Source of the DNA: Bacteroidetes bacterium UBA6183
GTDB lineage: Bacteria; Bacteroidota; Bacteroidia; UKL13-3
Length of the DNA stretch: 12,026 nucleotides
Direction: 5' to 3'
Assembly: GCA_002422865.1 (NCBI GenBank)
Contig: DITN01000076.1
Coordinates: forward strand, 1-12,026
Part shown: positions 1-6,234 of the stretch, piece after piece
Layout of the letters: each line of letters begins with the position of its first letter
Position numbering within the stretch: position 1 is the first letter of the stretch
Position numbers and translations under genes: made by a program
Notes under the pieces: generated by a model
The model's input: only the letters and a program-made list of their open reading frames with translations
Databases searched by the model: none
What the model was told of the DNA's origin: nothing

Positions 1-46
1 TGTCTAACTTTTTGGGGGCATTCCAAAAAAGACAGCCTCTTTTTTT
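1..46 (+). terminator. Intrinsic terminator, 5' arm cut by the window edge
   Basis: Bases 1-15 can pair with 23-34: TTTTTGG (9-15) pairs with CCAAAAA (23-29), and TGTCT (1-5) pairs with AGACA (30-34) across a three-base AAC bulge, leaving a seven-base loop. The next bases are GCCTC (35-39) followed by seven T (40-46). This is the form of a rho-independent terminator whose stem should continue leftwards as GAGGC just before position 1. It would end transcription of a gene left of the window, isolating ribH. The part beyond the edge is inferred. Confidence 0.7.
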
Positions 47-117
47 GTGCCATATTCCCTGTATGTACAAAGGCAATTTATTTTTTAGTTTGCGGTTAAA
101 TTAAATACAATTGGTAT

Positions 118-125
118 TACCTTCG
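118..125 (+). promoter_or_regulatory. Candidate -7 promoter box for ribH (TAccTTCG)
   Basis: TACCTTCG matches the Bacteroidota -7 pattern TAnnTTTG with C for T at one position, as do boxes before rlmD and gcvT here. Its last base is only five bases before the ribH ATG, so transcription would begin at or next to the start codon. A TTTG at 89-92 could be the -33 element, but the 25-base spacer is longer than usual. Confidence 0.5.
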
Positions 126-130
126 CAGCC

Positions 131-625
131 ATGTCAACGCAACTAAAAAACTTATCCGTTACCAACTTAGAGCCTCTTAAACTGTTTAAGAAAATCACCA
201 TTGGTATTGTAGTAGCCGAGTGGAATCCTGAAATAACAAATGCCCTATTGGCAGGTGCATATTCGCACCTAACAGCCATGGGTGTTAAAGAAAAAAATAT
301 CTTGATTAATCATGTACCGGGTAGTTTTGAGTTGCCCTTAGGCGCTCAATTTTTAGCCGCCCAAAAACATGTTGATGCAGTGATTACTTTAGGTTGTGTA
401 ATTCAAGGCGAAACCCGCCATTTTGATTTTATTTGTGATGCCTGCGCACATGGTGTTACCAATGTTGGGTTAAGCTACAATAAGCCTGTTATATTTGGCG
501 TGCTTACTCCCAATAACCAACAACAAGCTATTGACAGAGCCGGAGGAAAACATGGCAACAAAGGGGTTGAAGCAGCAGAAACTGCACTTAAAATGTTGGT
601 GTTAAAAAACAACATCAACGACTAA
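131..625 (+). CDS. ribH: 6,7-dimethyl-8-ribityllumazine synthase
   Basis: Penultimate enzyme of riboflavin synthesis in the cytoplasm: it condenses 5-amino-6-ribitylamino-uracil with 3,4-dihydroxy-2-butanone 4-phosphate. The 164-residue length suits the family. Visible hallmarks are the substrate-stacking region VVAEWN (27-32), PGSFELP (63-69), LGCVIQGETRHFDFIC (87-102) with the expected catalytic His at 97, FGVLT (122-126), and DRAGGKHGNKG (135-145) carrying the phosphate-contacting Arg136. Lumazine synthases usually assemble into 60-mer or pentameric shells; the sequence does not say which applies here. The gene follows a terminator and is likely read from its own promoter just upstream. 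No FMN riboswitch-like leader is possible if that promoter is correct. No other rib gene is in the window. Assignment is secure. Confidence 0.97.
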   Translation: MSTQLKNLSVTNLEPLKLFKKITIGIVVAEWNPEITNALLAGAYSHLTAMGVKEKNILINHVPGSFELPLGAQFLAAQKHVDAVITLGCVIQGETRHFDFICDACAHGVTNVGLSYNKPVIFGVLTPNNQQQAIDRAGGKHGNKGVEAAETALKMLVLKNNIND

Positions 626-665
626 GCACACAAAAACTTAACTTTATAGAACCACGTTTAACACT

Positions 666-673
666 TACTTTTG
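666..673 (+). promoter_or_regulatory. Candidate -7 promoter box for the lipoprotein gene (TActTTTG)
   Basis: TACTTTTG is an exact match to TAnnTTTG, 22 bases before the ATG at 696, giving a short A-rich leader. A clear -33 TTTG is not seen; CTTTA near 642-646 lies at a suitable distance. It lies in the 70-base gap after ribH, so the lipoprotein gene may be independently transcribed. Confidence 0.5.
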
Positions 674-695
674 TTAAATTGATACACAAACAAAC

Positions 696-2162
696 ATGCA
701 ATTGTTAAAACATATTTCCCTTTTTTTATTGATAGCTGCAACTGTAGCATCATGTAAAAAAGATTTTGAAGGAGACCGAATTGATTCAGGAGCTCCCGAA
801 ACATTTATGGCTGTTGACAGTATTTACCGCAGTGGTGATAGCAGATACACAACTACTGTGGAAGCACATTGGTGGGGCAGTGTAAAAACAGGTTTTATTA
901 AAGGGTATGAGGTAAGCATTGACAACATGCAAACCTGGAGTTTTACCAATAAACAAAGTGGCACTTTTTTATTAAGCCTACCTGCCGGAAGTGATACCGC
1001 CAACATCCGTATTTTTGTGCGCGCAGTTGATAACAATGGTGTGGTTGACCCAACACCTGCAGGCACTACTTATCCGGTAAGAAACAGTGCGCCAAATATT
1101 ACTTTCGATTTTAGTACTGGTCAGAAATTAACGGCCTTCCCTGCTTTTCGTTACAGTTGGATTTTAACCGATGTTGATGGACTAGCAGATATCAGTGTGG
1201 TTGAATTGGCATTAAATGATACCGTTAACAACAAAGTGCAATTACCTTCAAGTGTTAATGCATCAACTTTTGTGGGCGAAAAAGTAAACGGTGTATTCAC
1301 CGGAAATTTTTTATTGTTTAACAACAACCAAACAAACCAGTTTGGCCAAAAATTAACGGGTGGTTTGATGAATGATACCAACACCATTTACCTGCGTTGT
1401 AAAGACCGTACAGGTGCACAATCAGTATGGATAAGTGCTAGGATATATGTTCGTCAACCCAAAAATGGTTTGTTATTTATTAATGATTACATCAGTAACA
1501 AAAATGCCATTACCTCTTTTTACACCGCTCGTATTAATAACCTTGGCAGCAGCTTTACCAACTATGATGTAGTTACTTCATTATTGGACGAATTTCCTGC
1601 TGATGAATTTACCACCTCAAAAACATTCGACTTTTTTAACCGTATTGTTTGGGCTACCGAAGATCCAACACGTAGTTTAGGTACGGCACAAAATGCCACT
1701 ATTCCGTTTTTTAACAATGGCGGTAAAATTTTTATGGTACTCGAAATCCCTAACGACATTGCTTTAGATGCGTCATTCTTTAGCTTTACACCTATCGAAA
1801 GATTGGTTGATAATCCGGGACGTTCGTTCCGTATGGCGGCAGGAGATCAAGTTACCGGATATACCAACTGGCCTGTGTTAAAAGCAACCGGAATTATCAC
1901 TTATCCGCGTCCGTTTTATACTTATACTTCATCATCAGGATTGTATACCTACGATAGTTTAGCAAGTGCGCAGTTACGTTCTTTCGGACCGGGTGGTGCA
2001 CCGTCATGGACAGGACCTAGTAATGTAATGGCCAAACGTATCAATACCCAAATCAATAAAACGGATATTGTTACGTTAACCGCTCCTTTACATTTGCTCA
2101 ATGGCAACAACAACGTGGATTCTTTCTTTCAAAAAGTAGTGCTATCCGAATTGGAATTTTAA
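696..2162 (+). CDS. Putative surface lipoprotein with Ig-like modules and a GATase-like C-terminal part
   Basis: Function unknown. The 488-residue protein starts with a lipoprotein signal: a hydrophobic segment (7-18) and lipobox VASC with the acylated Cys at 20. The mature end begins CKKDFEGD, resembling the charged export signal that sends Bacteroidota lipoproteins to the cell surface, though that signal varies between genera. Residues about 50-130 look like a beta-sandwich (GYEVSIDN, IRIFVRAVDNNG, then a P/T-rich linker). Residues 132-253 look like a second one (RYSWILTDVDG, IYLRCKDRTG). From about 257 the pattern changes to NGLLFINDYI, NYDVVTS, FNRIVWATED and FFNNGGKIFMVLE. That order resembles the glutamine-amidotransferase-like fold found in some secreted Bacteroidota proteins, but I see no catalytic triad. 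The domain reading is inference from pattern, not a match. It lies between ribH and purN, and its stop is 12 bases before purN. Confidence 0.85.
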   Translation: MQLLKHISLFLLIAATVASCKKDFEGDRIDSGAPETFMAVDSIYRSGDSRYTTTVEAHWWGSVKTGFIKGYEVSIDNMQTWSFTNKQSGTFLLSLPAGSDTANIRIFVRAVDNNGVVDPTPAGTTYPVRNSAPNITFDFSTGQKLTAFPAFRYSWILTDVDGLADISVVELALNDTVNNKVQLPSSVNASTFVGEKVNGVFTGNFLLFNNNQTNQFGQKLTGGLMNDTNTIYLRCKDRTGAQSVWISARIYVRQPKNGLLFINDYISNKNAITSFYTARINNLGSSFTNYDVVTSLLDEFPADEFTTSKTFDFFNRIVWATEDPTRSLGTAQNATIPFFNNGGKIFMVLEIPNDIALDASFFSFTPIERLVDNPGRSFRMAAGDQVTGYTNWPVLKATGIITYPRPFYTYTSSSGLYTYDSLASAQLRSFGPGGAPSWTGPSNVMAKRINTQINKTDIVTLTAPLHLLNGNNNVDSFFQKVVLSELEF

Positions 2163-2169
2163 CAACCTA

Positions 2170-2177
2170 TATCTTTG
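2170..2177 (+). promoter_or_regulatory. TAnnTTTG box overlapping the purN start codon
   Basis: TATCTTTG matches the Bacteroidota -7 consensus exactly, and its last three bases are the TTG start of purN. A TTG at 2151-2153 could act as -33 with a short 16-base spacer. If used, transcription would start inside the first codons of purN, so it cannot serve that start. It may be chance, or a sign that the purN start is not what it seems. Confidence 0.3.
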
Positions 2178-2744
2178 AAAAACATCGTCATTTTTGCTTC
2201 AGGCAGCGGAACAAATGCTCAAAACATTTGTGAGCAGTTCGCCAATCATCCAAACATTAAAGTGGCTGCCTTATTTTGCAATAATCCTGATGCCAAGGTG
2301 ATAGAACGTATGAAACCGTTCAACGTTCCGGTGCATGTGTTTAACCGCACCACTTTTAAAAACGCGCAAGAGTTTAACGCACTACTCAATCCATACAACC
2401 CAAGCTTAATTATATTGGCCGGTTTTTTATGGTTGATACCCGAATATTTAGTAAAACAATACCCGAATAAAATCATCAATATTCACCCTGCCTTATTACC
2501 AAAATACGGAGGGAAAGGCATGTACGGACATCATGTGCATGAAGCCGTTTTAGCTGCCAAAGAAAAAGAACATGGTATTACCATACATTTCGTAAACGAA
2601 AAATACGATGATGGTGCTACTATTTTTCAAGCCAAATTTGATGTTCATCCTACATTTTCTTTAGCAGATATTCAAGCTTATATCTCAACCCTTGAAATGC
2701 GCCACTTCCCCGAGGCCATTAAACGTGTGTTGGCCGAATACTAA
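2175..2744 (+). CDS. purN: Phosphoribosylglycinamide formyltransferase (GAR transformylase)
   Basis: Third step of de novo purine synthesis in the cytoplasm: transfers a formyl group from 10-formyltetrahydrofolate to glycinamide ribonucleotide. The N-terminus has the phosphate loop FASGSGTNAQN (7-17). The folate site and catalytic core follow: LAGFLWLIP (81-89), NIHPALLPKYGGKG (102-115) with Asn102 and His104, HGITIHFV (133-140) with His138, and YDDGATIFQ (144-152) in which Asp145 aligns with the catalytic Asp of the E. coli enzyme. The 189-residue length is normal. The start is TTG: an in-frame stop (that of the upstream lipoprotein gene) lies 12 bases before it, the only other upstream codon is ATA, and the first internal Met (46) would remove the phosphate loop. 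With 12 bases between the genes, it may be co-transcribed with the lipoprotein gene. Assignment is secure; the start is fairly secure. Confidence 0.95.
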   Translation: MKNIVIFASGSGTNAQNICEQFANHPNIKVAALFCNNPDAKVIERMKPFNVPVHVFNRTTFKNAQEFNALLNPYNPSLIILAGFLWLIPEYLVKQYPNKIINIHPALLPKYGGKGMYGHHVHEAVLAAKEKEHGITIHFVNEKYDDGATIFQAKFDVHPTFSLADIQAYISTLEMRHFPEAIKRVLAEY

Positions 2745-2745
2745 G

Positions 2746-2764
2746 AAACAACTCCTGTTTTTTT
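2746..2764 (+). terminator. Weak hairpin plus T-run after purN
   Basis: AAACA (2746-2750), loop ACTCC, and TGTTT (2756-2760) form a five-pair stem running into TTTTTTT (2758-2764). The stem is AT-rich and weak. The position, just after the purN stop and before a promoter-like box for rlmD, suits a terminator, but it may be inefficient. Confidence 0.35.
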
Positions 2765-2791
2765 GATGCTACTATACTAGCCCCAAATAGC

Positions 2792-2799
2792 TATATTCG
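2792..2799 (+). promoter_or_regulatory. Candidate -7 promoter box for rlmD (TAtaTTCG)
   Basis: TATATTCG fits TAnnTTYG and ends seven bases before the rlmD ATG, so the message would have almost no leader. TTTTG at 2761-2765 is a possible -33 element, with a long 26-base spacer much like the arrangement at ribH. It would drive rlmD and the two genes packed behind it. Confidence 0.5.
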
Positions 2800-2806
2800 C
2801 ACCTTT

Positions 2807-4219
2807 ATGCGAAAAAGAAAATTCATACCTTATACCATCGAGCAATTAGAGATTATTAATGCCGGTAGCGAAGGAAAAAGTATAGCCCGACACAACGATA
2901 AAGTAATTATGGTTGACCATGCCGTACCGGGTGATGTGGTTGATGTTAGGGTTAACAGCAACAAAAAATCGTTTAGTTTTGCCACCATACAACAAATTGT
3001 AAAACCAAGTGTTGACAGGGTTGACACCTTTTGCTCGCACTTTGGATTATGCGGAGGTTGCAAATGGCAACAAATGAGTTACCCCGCTCAATTGCGCTTT
3101 AAACAACAACAAGTGCTTGATGCATTTGAACGCATCGGCAAATTTCCTTTCCCCGAATTAAAACCTGTTATTGGCAGCGAAAACATTACCTACTACCGCA
3201 ATAAATGCGAGTTTAGTTTCATTGATAGAAAATGGGTAAACAGCATGGATGAATTGGAAGCCATGAGCGAAGACGAACGCAAAGGTTTAGGTTACCACAT
3301 ACCCGGAAGATTTGATAAAATATTTGATGTGGAGCATTGTTACCTGCAACATCCTTTGGCCAACGAAATAAGAAATGCCGTTCGCGATTTCGGAAAAAGT
3401 AACAGCTACGAATTTTTTAATCCATACAACCAAGAAGGCTTTTTACGTAATATCATTTTACGTAATACCGTTGCAGGCGATTGGATGGTGATCCTTTGTT
3501 TTAAAAAAGAAGACCAAGAAAAACGTGAAGCCATATTAAATCACATCAAAGAAAAGTTTCCACAAATAGCTGCGTTATTGTACATCATCAACCCAAAAAT
3601 GAATGATACCATTTATGATTTGGAAGTAAATGTATTTAGCGGAAAAGACCATTTGATTGAAACCTTAGAGGATTTGAAATTTAAAATTGGTCCGAAATCG
3701 TTTTTTCAAACCAATACATTACAAACGCAGGCATTGTACGGTAAAACTAGAGAACTGGCCGGACTTACCGGAAACGAAAATGTATATGATTTATACACCG
3801 GTGTTGGTTCTATTGCCTTATTTGTATCTAAATTGGCTAAACAGGTAGTGGGTATAGAAAATGTGGAAGCAGCCATTGAAGATGCAAAAATTAATGCGGC
3901 TTTAAACAACATTACCAACACACATTTTTATGCCGGTGATATGAAAGATGTATTGAATGATGAGTTGATTGCTAAACATGGTAAACCGGATGTAATTATA
4001 ACCGACCCACCTCGTGCCGGTATGCATCCTGATGTAATTGCTAAACTATTAGAAGTAGCTGCTCCTAAAATTGTATATGTAAGTTGTAACCCTGCCACAC
4101 AAGCACGCGATATTGCCATGATGCAAGAGGTGTATGAAGTAACTTGTGTGCAACCGGTTGATATGTTCCCGCATACACACCACGTGGAAAATATTGCATT
4201 GTTAGAACTAAAAAAATAA
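2807..4219 (+). CDS. rlmD: 23S rRNA (uracil-C5)-methyltransferase, RlmD/RumA type
   Basis: SAM-dependent methylation of a uracil C5 in 23S rRNA (U1939 in E. coli numbering). The 470 residues carry an N-terminal TRAM RNA-binding domain (about 8-65), then the iron-sulfur cysteines Cys76, Cys82 and Cys85 in CSHFGLCGGC with a fourth at Cys178. The methyltransferase domain follows: FFQTNT (299-304), SAM loop YDLYTGVGSIALF (327-339), acidic ribose contact in GIEN (349-352), DPPRAG (400-405), the catalytic nucleophile Cys427 in VSCNP, and the base Glu461 in HHVEN. All residues needed for activity and for the 4Fe-4S cluster are present. The exact target uracil (RlmD, RlmC or TrmA type) is not provable from sequence; the cluster and length favour RlmD. 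It heads a tight group, with seven bases to the next gene. Confidence 0.93.
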   Translation: MRKRKFIPYTIEQLEIINAGSEGKSIARHNDKVIMVDHAVPGDVVDVRVNSNKKSFSFATIQQIVKPSVDRVDTFCSHFGLCGGCKWQQMSYPAQLRFKQQQVLDAFERIGKFPFPELKPVIGSENITYYRNKCEFSFIDRKWVNSMDELEAMSEDERKGLGYHIPGRFDKIFDVEHCYLQHPLANEIRNAVRDFGKSNSYEFFNPYNQEGFLRNIILRNTVAGDWMVILCFKKEDQEKREAILNHIKEKFPQIAALLYIINPKMNDTIYDLEVNVFSGKDHLIETLEDLKFKIGPKSFFQTNTLQTQALYGKTRELAGLTGNENVYDLYTGVGSIALFVSKLAKQVVGIENVEAAIEDAKINAALNNITNTHFYAGDMKDVLNDELIAKHGKPDVIITDPPRAGMHPDVIAKLLEVAAPKIVYVSCNPATQARDIAMMQEVYEVTCVQPVDMFPHTHHVENIALLELKK

Positions 4220-4226
4220 GGTTGAT

Positions 4227-4586
4227 ATGGATAACGAAATGACGGTAAACCTCGAATTGTTAAAAGACGATTTGGCTTTTTACAATGATATGCTGAAAGA
4301 GGTTTCGGCTGATATTTTACAAGAAGGTTTTAGCAAATATCCTATTTTTATTGCGCATCAGGAGCCTGTTAAAATTGGCGACATGATTATTGATGCCACG
4401 GAGTACTCGCGCTCTTATAATATCAGTGCAACCGTATTGGAAGATTTATTGGAAAAAAATATTGTTACCAAAGCACGTGAAGAAAGTTTTAAGGCTGCAT
4501 TTAAAGATGCCGCTAAGTTTATGTGTGTGTTATTGGTAACCGATAAAGGCGCAAGTTTTGTTTTTGTTCCTTTTAAAGCAAAATAA
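4227..4586 (+). CDS. Small uncharacterised cytoplasmic protein between rlmD and a glycosyltransferase
   Basis: Not assigned to a function. The 119-residue protein has no signal peptide or membrane segment. It starts with an amphipathic helical part (LELLKDDLAFYNDMLKEV, 9-26), has a mixed alpha/beta middle (YPIFIAHQEPVKIGDMIID, 38-56), a second helical part (70-98) and a C-terminal strand pair (CVLLVTDKGASFVFVPF, 100-116). From memory this resembles a small conserved hypothetical family in Bacteroidota; I cannot name it. The gaps are seven bases to rlmD and ten to the next glycosyltransferase gene, with no promoter box, so it is very likely co-transcribed. AAGG a few bases before the ATG is a possible ribosome binding site. 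Met5 is an alternative start. Coding quality is good and it is not a shadow frame. Confidence 0.85.
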   Translation: MDNEMTVNLELLKDDLAFYNDMLKEVSADILQEGFSKYPIFIAHQEPVKIGDMIIDATEYSRSYNISATVLEDLLEKNIVTKAREESFKAAFKDAAKFMCVLLVTDKGASFVFVPFKAK

Positions 4587-4596
4587 CTAATCAAAC

Positions 4597-5637
4597 ATGC
4601 ATCAACCTAAGGTAGCCGTTGTTATTATTCACTGGAATCGCAGGAGCTTACTGGAGCAGTTTTTACCTTTTTTGGTAAAATCTACCTACAGTAATTTAGA
4701 GCTTGTTGTTGCCGACAACAACTCTGATGATGATTCTATTACGTTTGTAAAAGCAAACTACCCCAATATTACCGTTGTAAAAAATGATGATAACTACGGT
4801 TATGCAGGTGGCTACAACCATGCACTAAAACAAGTGAATGCTGATTATTTTGTGTTGTTGAATAATGATATTGAAGTAACACCAAACTGGATTGAACCTG
4901 TAATTGAAGCCATGGAAAAAGATAAAACCATTGCTGCTGCTCAACCCAAAATGTTAGATTACAACAACCGAAATAAATTTGAATATGCCGGTGCGGGTGG
5001 TGGCTACATGGATTTGTTTGGTTATGCCTTTTGCAGGGGCCGAATATTTGAAGTTTTAGAAGAAGACAAAGGACAATACAACGATACCCACTCGGCTTTT
5101 TGGGCTACAGGTGCATGTATGTTTGTACGTGCCCAAGTGTTTAAAAAGTTGCATGGTTTTGACGAACACTTTTTTGCCCACATGGAAGAAATCGATTTGT
5201 GTTGGCGTATGCAACTTCACGGACACACCTTGGTTACCGTTCCGCAATCGGTGGTATACCATGTTGGTGGTGGAACATTAAATAAACAGAGTCCGCAAAA
5301 AACATATTTAAACTTTAGAAACAACTTAATTATGCTTACCAAAAACTTACCGGTAAGCACCTTGTTGTGGTTAATCCCGGTGCGTTCTACCTTAGATTTA
5401 TTGAGCTCTATATTTTTTATGATGAATGGCCTGCCCAAGTATAGCTTGGCTATTCATAAGGCACACTCCGATTACTTTTTTAAATTTGGTAAATGGTGGA
5501 AACTGCGCAAAATCAATAATACCTTCAAACCTTTTAATCAACTGCATGGTATATATAAAGGCAGCATTGTTGCTGATCATTTTATGAAAAAGGTAAAATA
5601 CTTTACCCAACTAAACGAGAATAAGTTTACGGGTTAG
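4597..5637 (+). CDS. Glycosyltransferase family 2, rhamnosyltransferase-like
   Basis: Probably adds a sugar from a nucleotide-sugar donor to a growing surface polysaccharide or lipid-linked glycan. The GT-A fold is clear: VAVVIIHWNR (6-15), the donor-binding VVADNNSDD (37-45), the metal-binding LLNNDIE (87-93), ATGACMFVR (170-178), EEIDLCWR (197-204) holding the likely catalytic acid pair, and YHVGGGT (221-227). These features match the WbbL-like inverting rhamnosyltransferase branch, but neither sugar nor acceptor can be read from sequence. The C-terminal third (240-346) has a hydrophobic stretch (252-276) and a basic tail, suggesting association with the inner membrane face. Length (346) is usual. 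No polysaccharide cluster surrounds it; it follows rlmD and the small unknown gene at ten bases. Confidence 0.9.
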   Translation: MHQPKVAVVIIHWNRRSLLEQFLPFLVKSTYSNLELVVADNNSDDDSITFVKANYPNITVVKNDDNYGYAGGYNHALKQVNADYFVLLNNDIEVTPNWIEPVIEAMEKDKTIAAAQPKMLDYNNRNKFEYAGAGGGYMDLFGYAFCRGRIFEVLEEDKGQYNDTHSAFWATGACMFVRAQVFKKLHGFDEHFFAHMEEIDLCWRMQLHGHTLVTVPQSVVYHVGGGTLNKQSPQKTYLNFRNNLIMLTKNLPVSTLLWLIPVRSTLDLLSSIFFMMNGLPKYSLAIHKAHSDYFFKFGKWWKLRKINNTFKPFNQLHGIYKGSIVADHFMKKVKYFTQLNENKFTG

Positions 5638-5669
5638 CAAAACATTTGAATGATAAATCAAGCGTTTAG

Positions 5670-6083
5670 TTAAACAAAACTTTTTAATGCCAATTCATAA
5701 CTACTCAACCCAAAGCCACTGATACTTCCTTTACAATGTTTGCCCAACAAAGAAACATGTCTGTAATCTTCTCTGGCAAAAATATTACTGATGTGTACTT
5801 CAACCACAGGAGTAGTAATGGCCGCAACAGCATCAGCAATGGCAACAGAGGTATGCGTATAACCACCGGCATTTAAAATAATACCATCATAACTAAATCC
5901 TACTTCGTGTAGTTTATTAATCAACTCCCCTTCTACATTACTTTGGTAATGGCTAAGTTCTATTTGTGGAAATGCCTTTTGTAAGTTGGTAAAATAACTT
6001 TCAAAAGAAGTATGTCCATACACCTCAGGTTCGCGTTTACCCAGTAAATTTAAGTTAGGACCGTTAATTATTATTATTTTCAT
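5670..6083 (-). CDS. aroQ: 3-dehydroquinate dehydratase, type II
   Basis: Third step of the shikimate pathway: trans-dehydration of 3-dehydroquinate to 3-dehydroshikimate, in a dodecameric cytoplasmic enzyme. The 137 residues show the full type II signature: INGPNLNLLGKREPEVYG (6-23) with Arg17 and the catalytic Tyr22 on the lid loop, NAGGYTHTSVA (71-81) with Asn71 and His77, EVHISNIFARE (95-105) with the catalytic His97, and Arg108 in DYRHVS. GSISGFGLSSYELAL (119-133) closes the fold. It is convergent with the glycosyltransferase gene (32-base gap without a clear terminator) and divergent from xerD. From memory an aroQ-xerD divergent pair recurs in Bacteroidota. Likely transcribed from a box at 6108-6101. 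Assignment is secure. Confidence 0.97.
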   Translation of the reverse strand: MKIIIINGPNLNLLGKREPEVYGHTSFESYFTNLQKAFPQIELSHYQSNVEGELINKLHEVGFSYDGIILNAGGYTHTSVAIADAVAAITTPVVEVHISNIFAREDYRHVSLLGKHCKGSISGFGLSSYELALKSFV

Positions 6084-6100
6084 GTGTTGAAGTAATCAAA

Positions 6101-6108
6101 CAAAAATA
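6101..6108 (-). promoter_or_regulatory. Candidate -7 promoter box for aroQ (TAttTTTG on the minus strand)
   Basis: Read on the minus strand this is TATTTTTG, an exact TAnnTTTG match, with 17 bases between it and the aroQ ATG. A -33 TTTG at the usual distance is not clear; CTGTGG lies there. It is the only exact match seen in the aroQ-xerD gap for that direction. Confidence 0.5.
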
Positions 6109-6123
6109 GCATAAATAAATATT

Positions 6124-6149
6124 AGCCACAGATTTCACGGATTAATTTG
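6124..6149. repeat. Short CACAGATT-type intergenic repeat
   Basis: Within the aroQ-xerD gap, AGC is followed by CACAGATTT (6127-6135) and CACGGATTA (6136-6144), two near-identical nine-base units. Intergenic runs of CACAGATT-like units are, from memory, scattered in many Bacteroidota genomes. Only this one copy is in the window, so genome-wide repetition is inferred. Confidence 0.4.
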
Positions 6150-6207
6150 TTCTAGCACAATAGACTTACCCACACATGCGCACAAAATATCTGCTGTTAT
6201 TCATCAG

Positions 6208-6232
6208 ATAATATTCAATATTTGAATATTAT
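6208..6232. promoter_or_regulatory. 25-bp AT-rich palindrome abutting the xerD start; candidate operator
   Basis: Two perfect 11-base arms, ATAATATTCAA (6208-6218) and TTGAATATTAT (6222-6232), flank TAT. The right arm ends two bases before the xerD ATG at 6235, and AATATTTG (6217-6224), one mismatch from TAnnTTTG, spans the centre. A dimeric repressor bound here would block the promoter and start, so an operator is the simplest reading. As RNA the same arms could make a weak AU hairpin over the start region. No regulator is identified. Confidence 0.55.
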
Positions 6233-6234
6233 AA

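Noticed and set aside
1..45. Two alternative hairpins (1-34, and AAAAAAGA 25-32 with TCTTTTTT 38-45) as an attenuator for ribH
   Set aside because: The shorter hairpin is only A/T with a small loop. A single longer stem, cut by the window edge, explains both pairings and the T-run. A promoter-like box lies after it and before ribH.
824..1066. Opposite-strand and off-frame open frames inside the large genes (for example here, and at 8500-9015)
   Set aside because: They lie wholly within well-supported genes, have no recognisable domains or start context, and look like shadow frames of the true coding strand.
5664..5685. GTTTA-GT-TAAAC followed by AAAACTTTTT as a shared terminator between the glycosyltransferase gene and aroQ
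   Set aside because: Five A/T-rich pairs with a two-base loop cannot form a stable hairpin, and part of it is aroQ coding sequence. No convincing terminator is seen in this gap.
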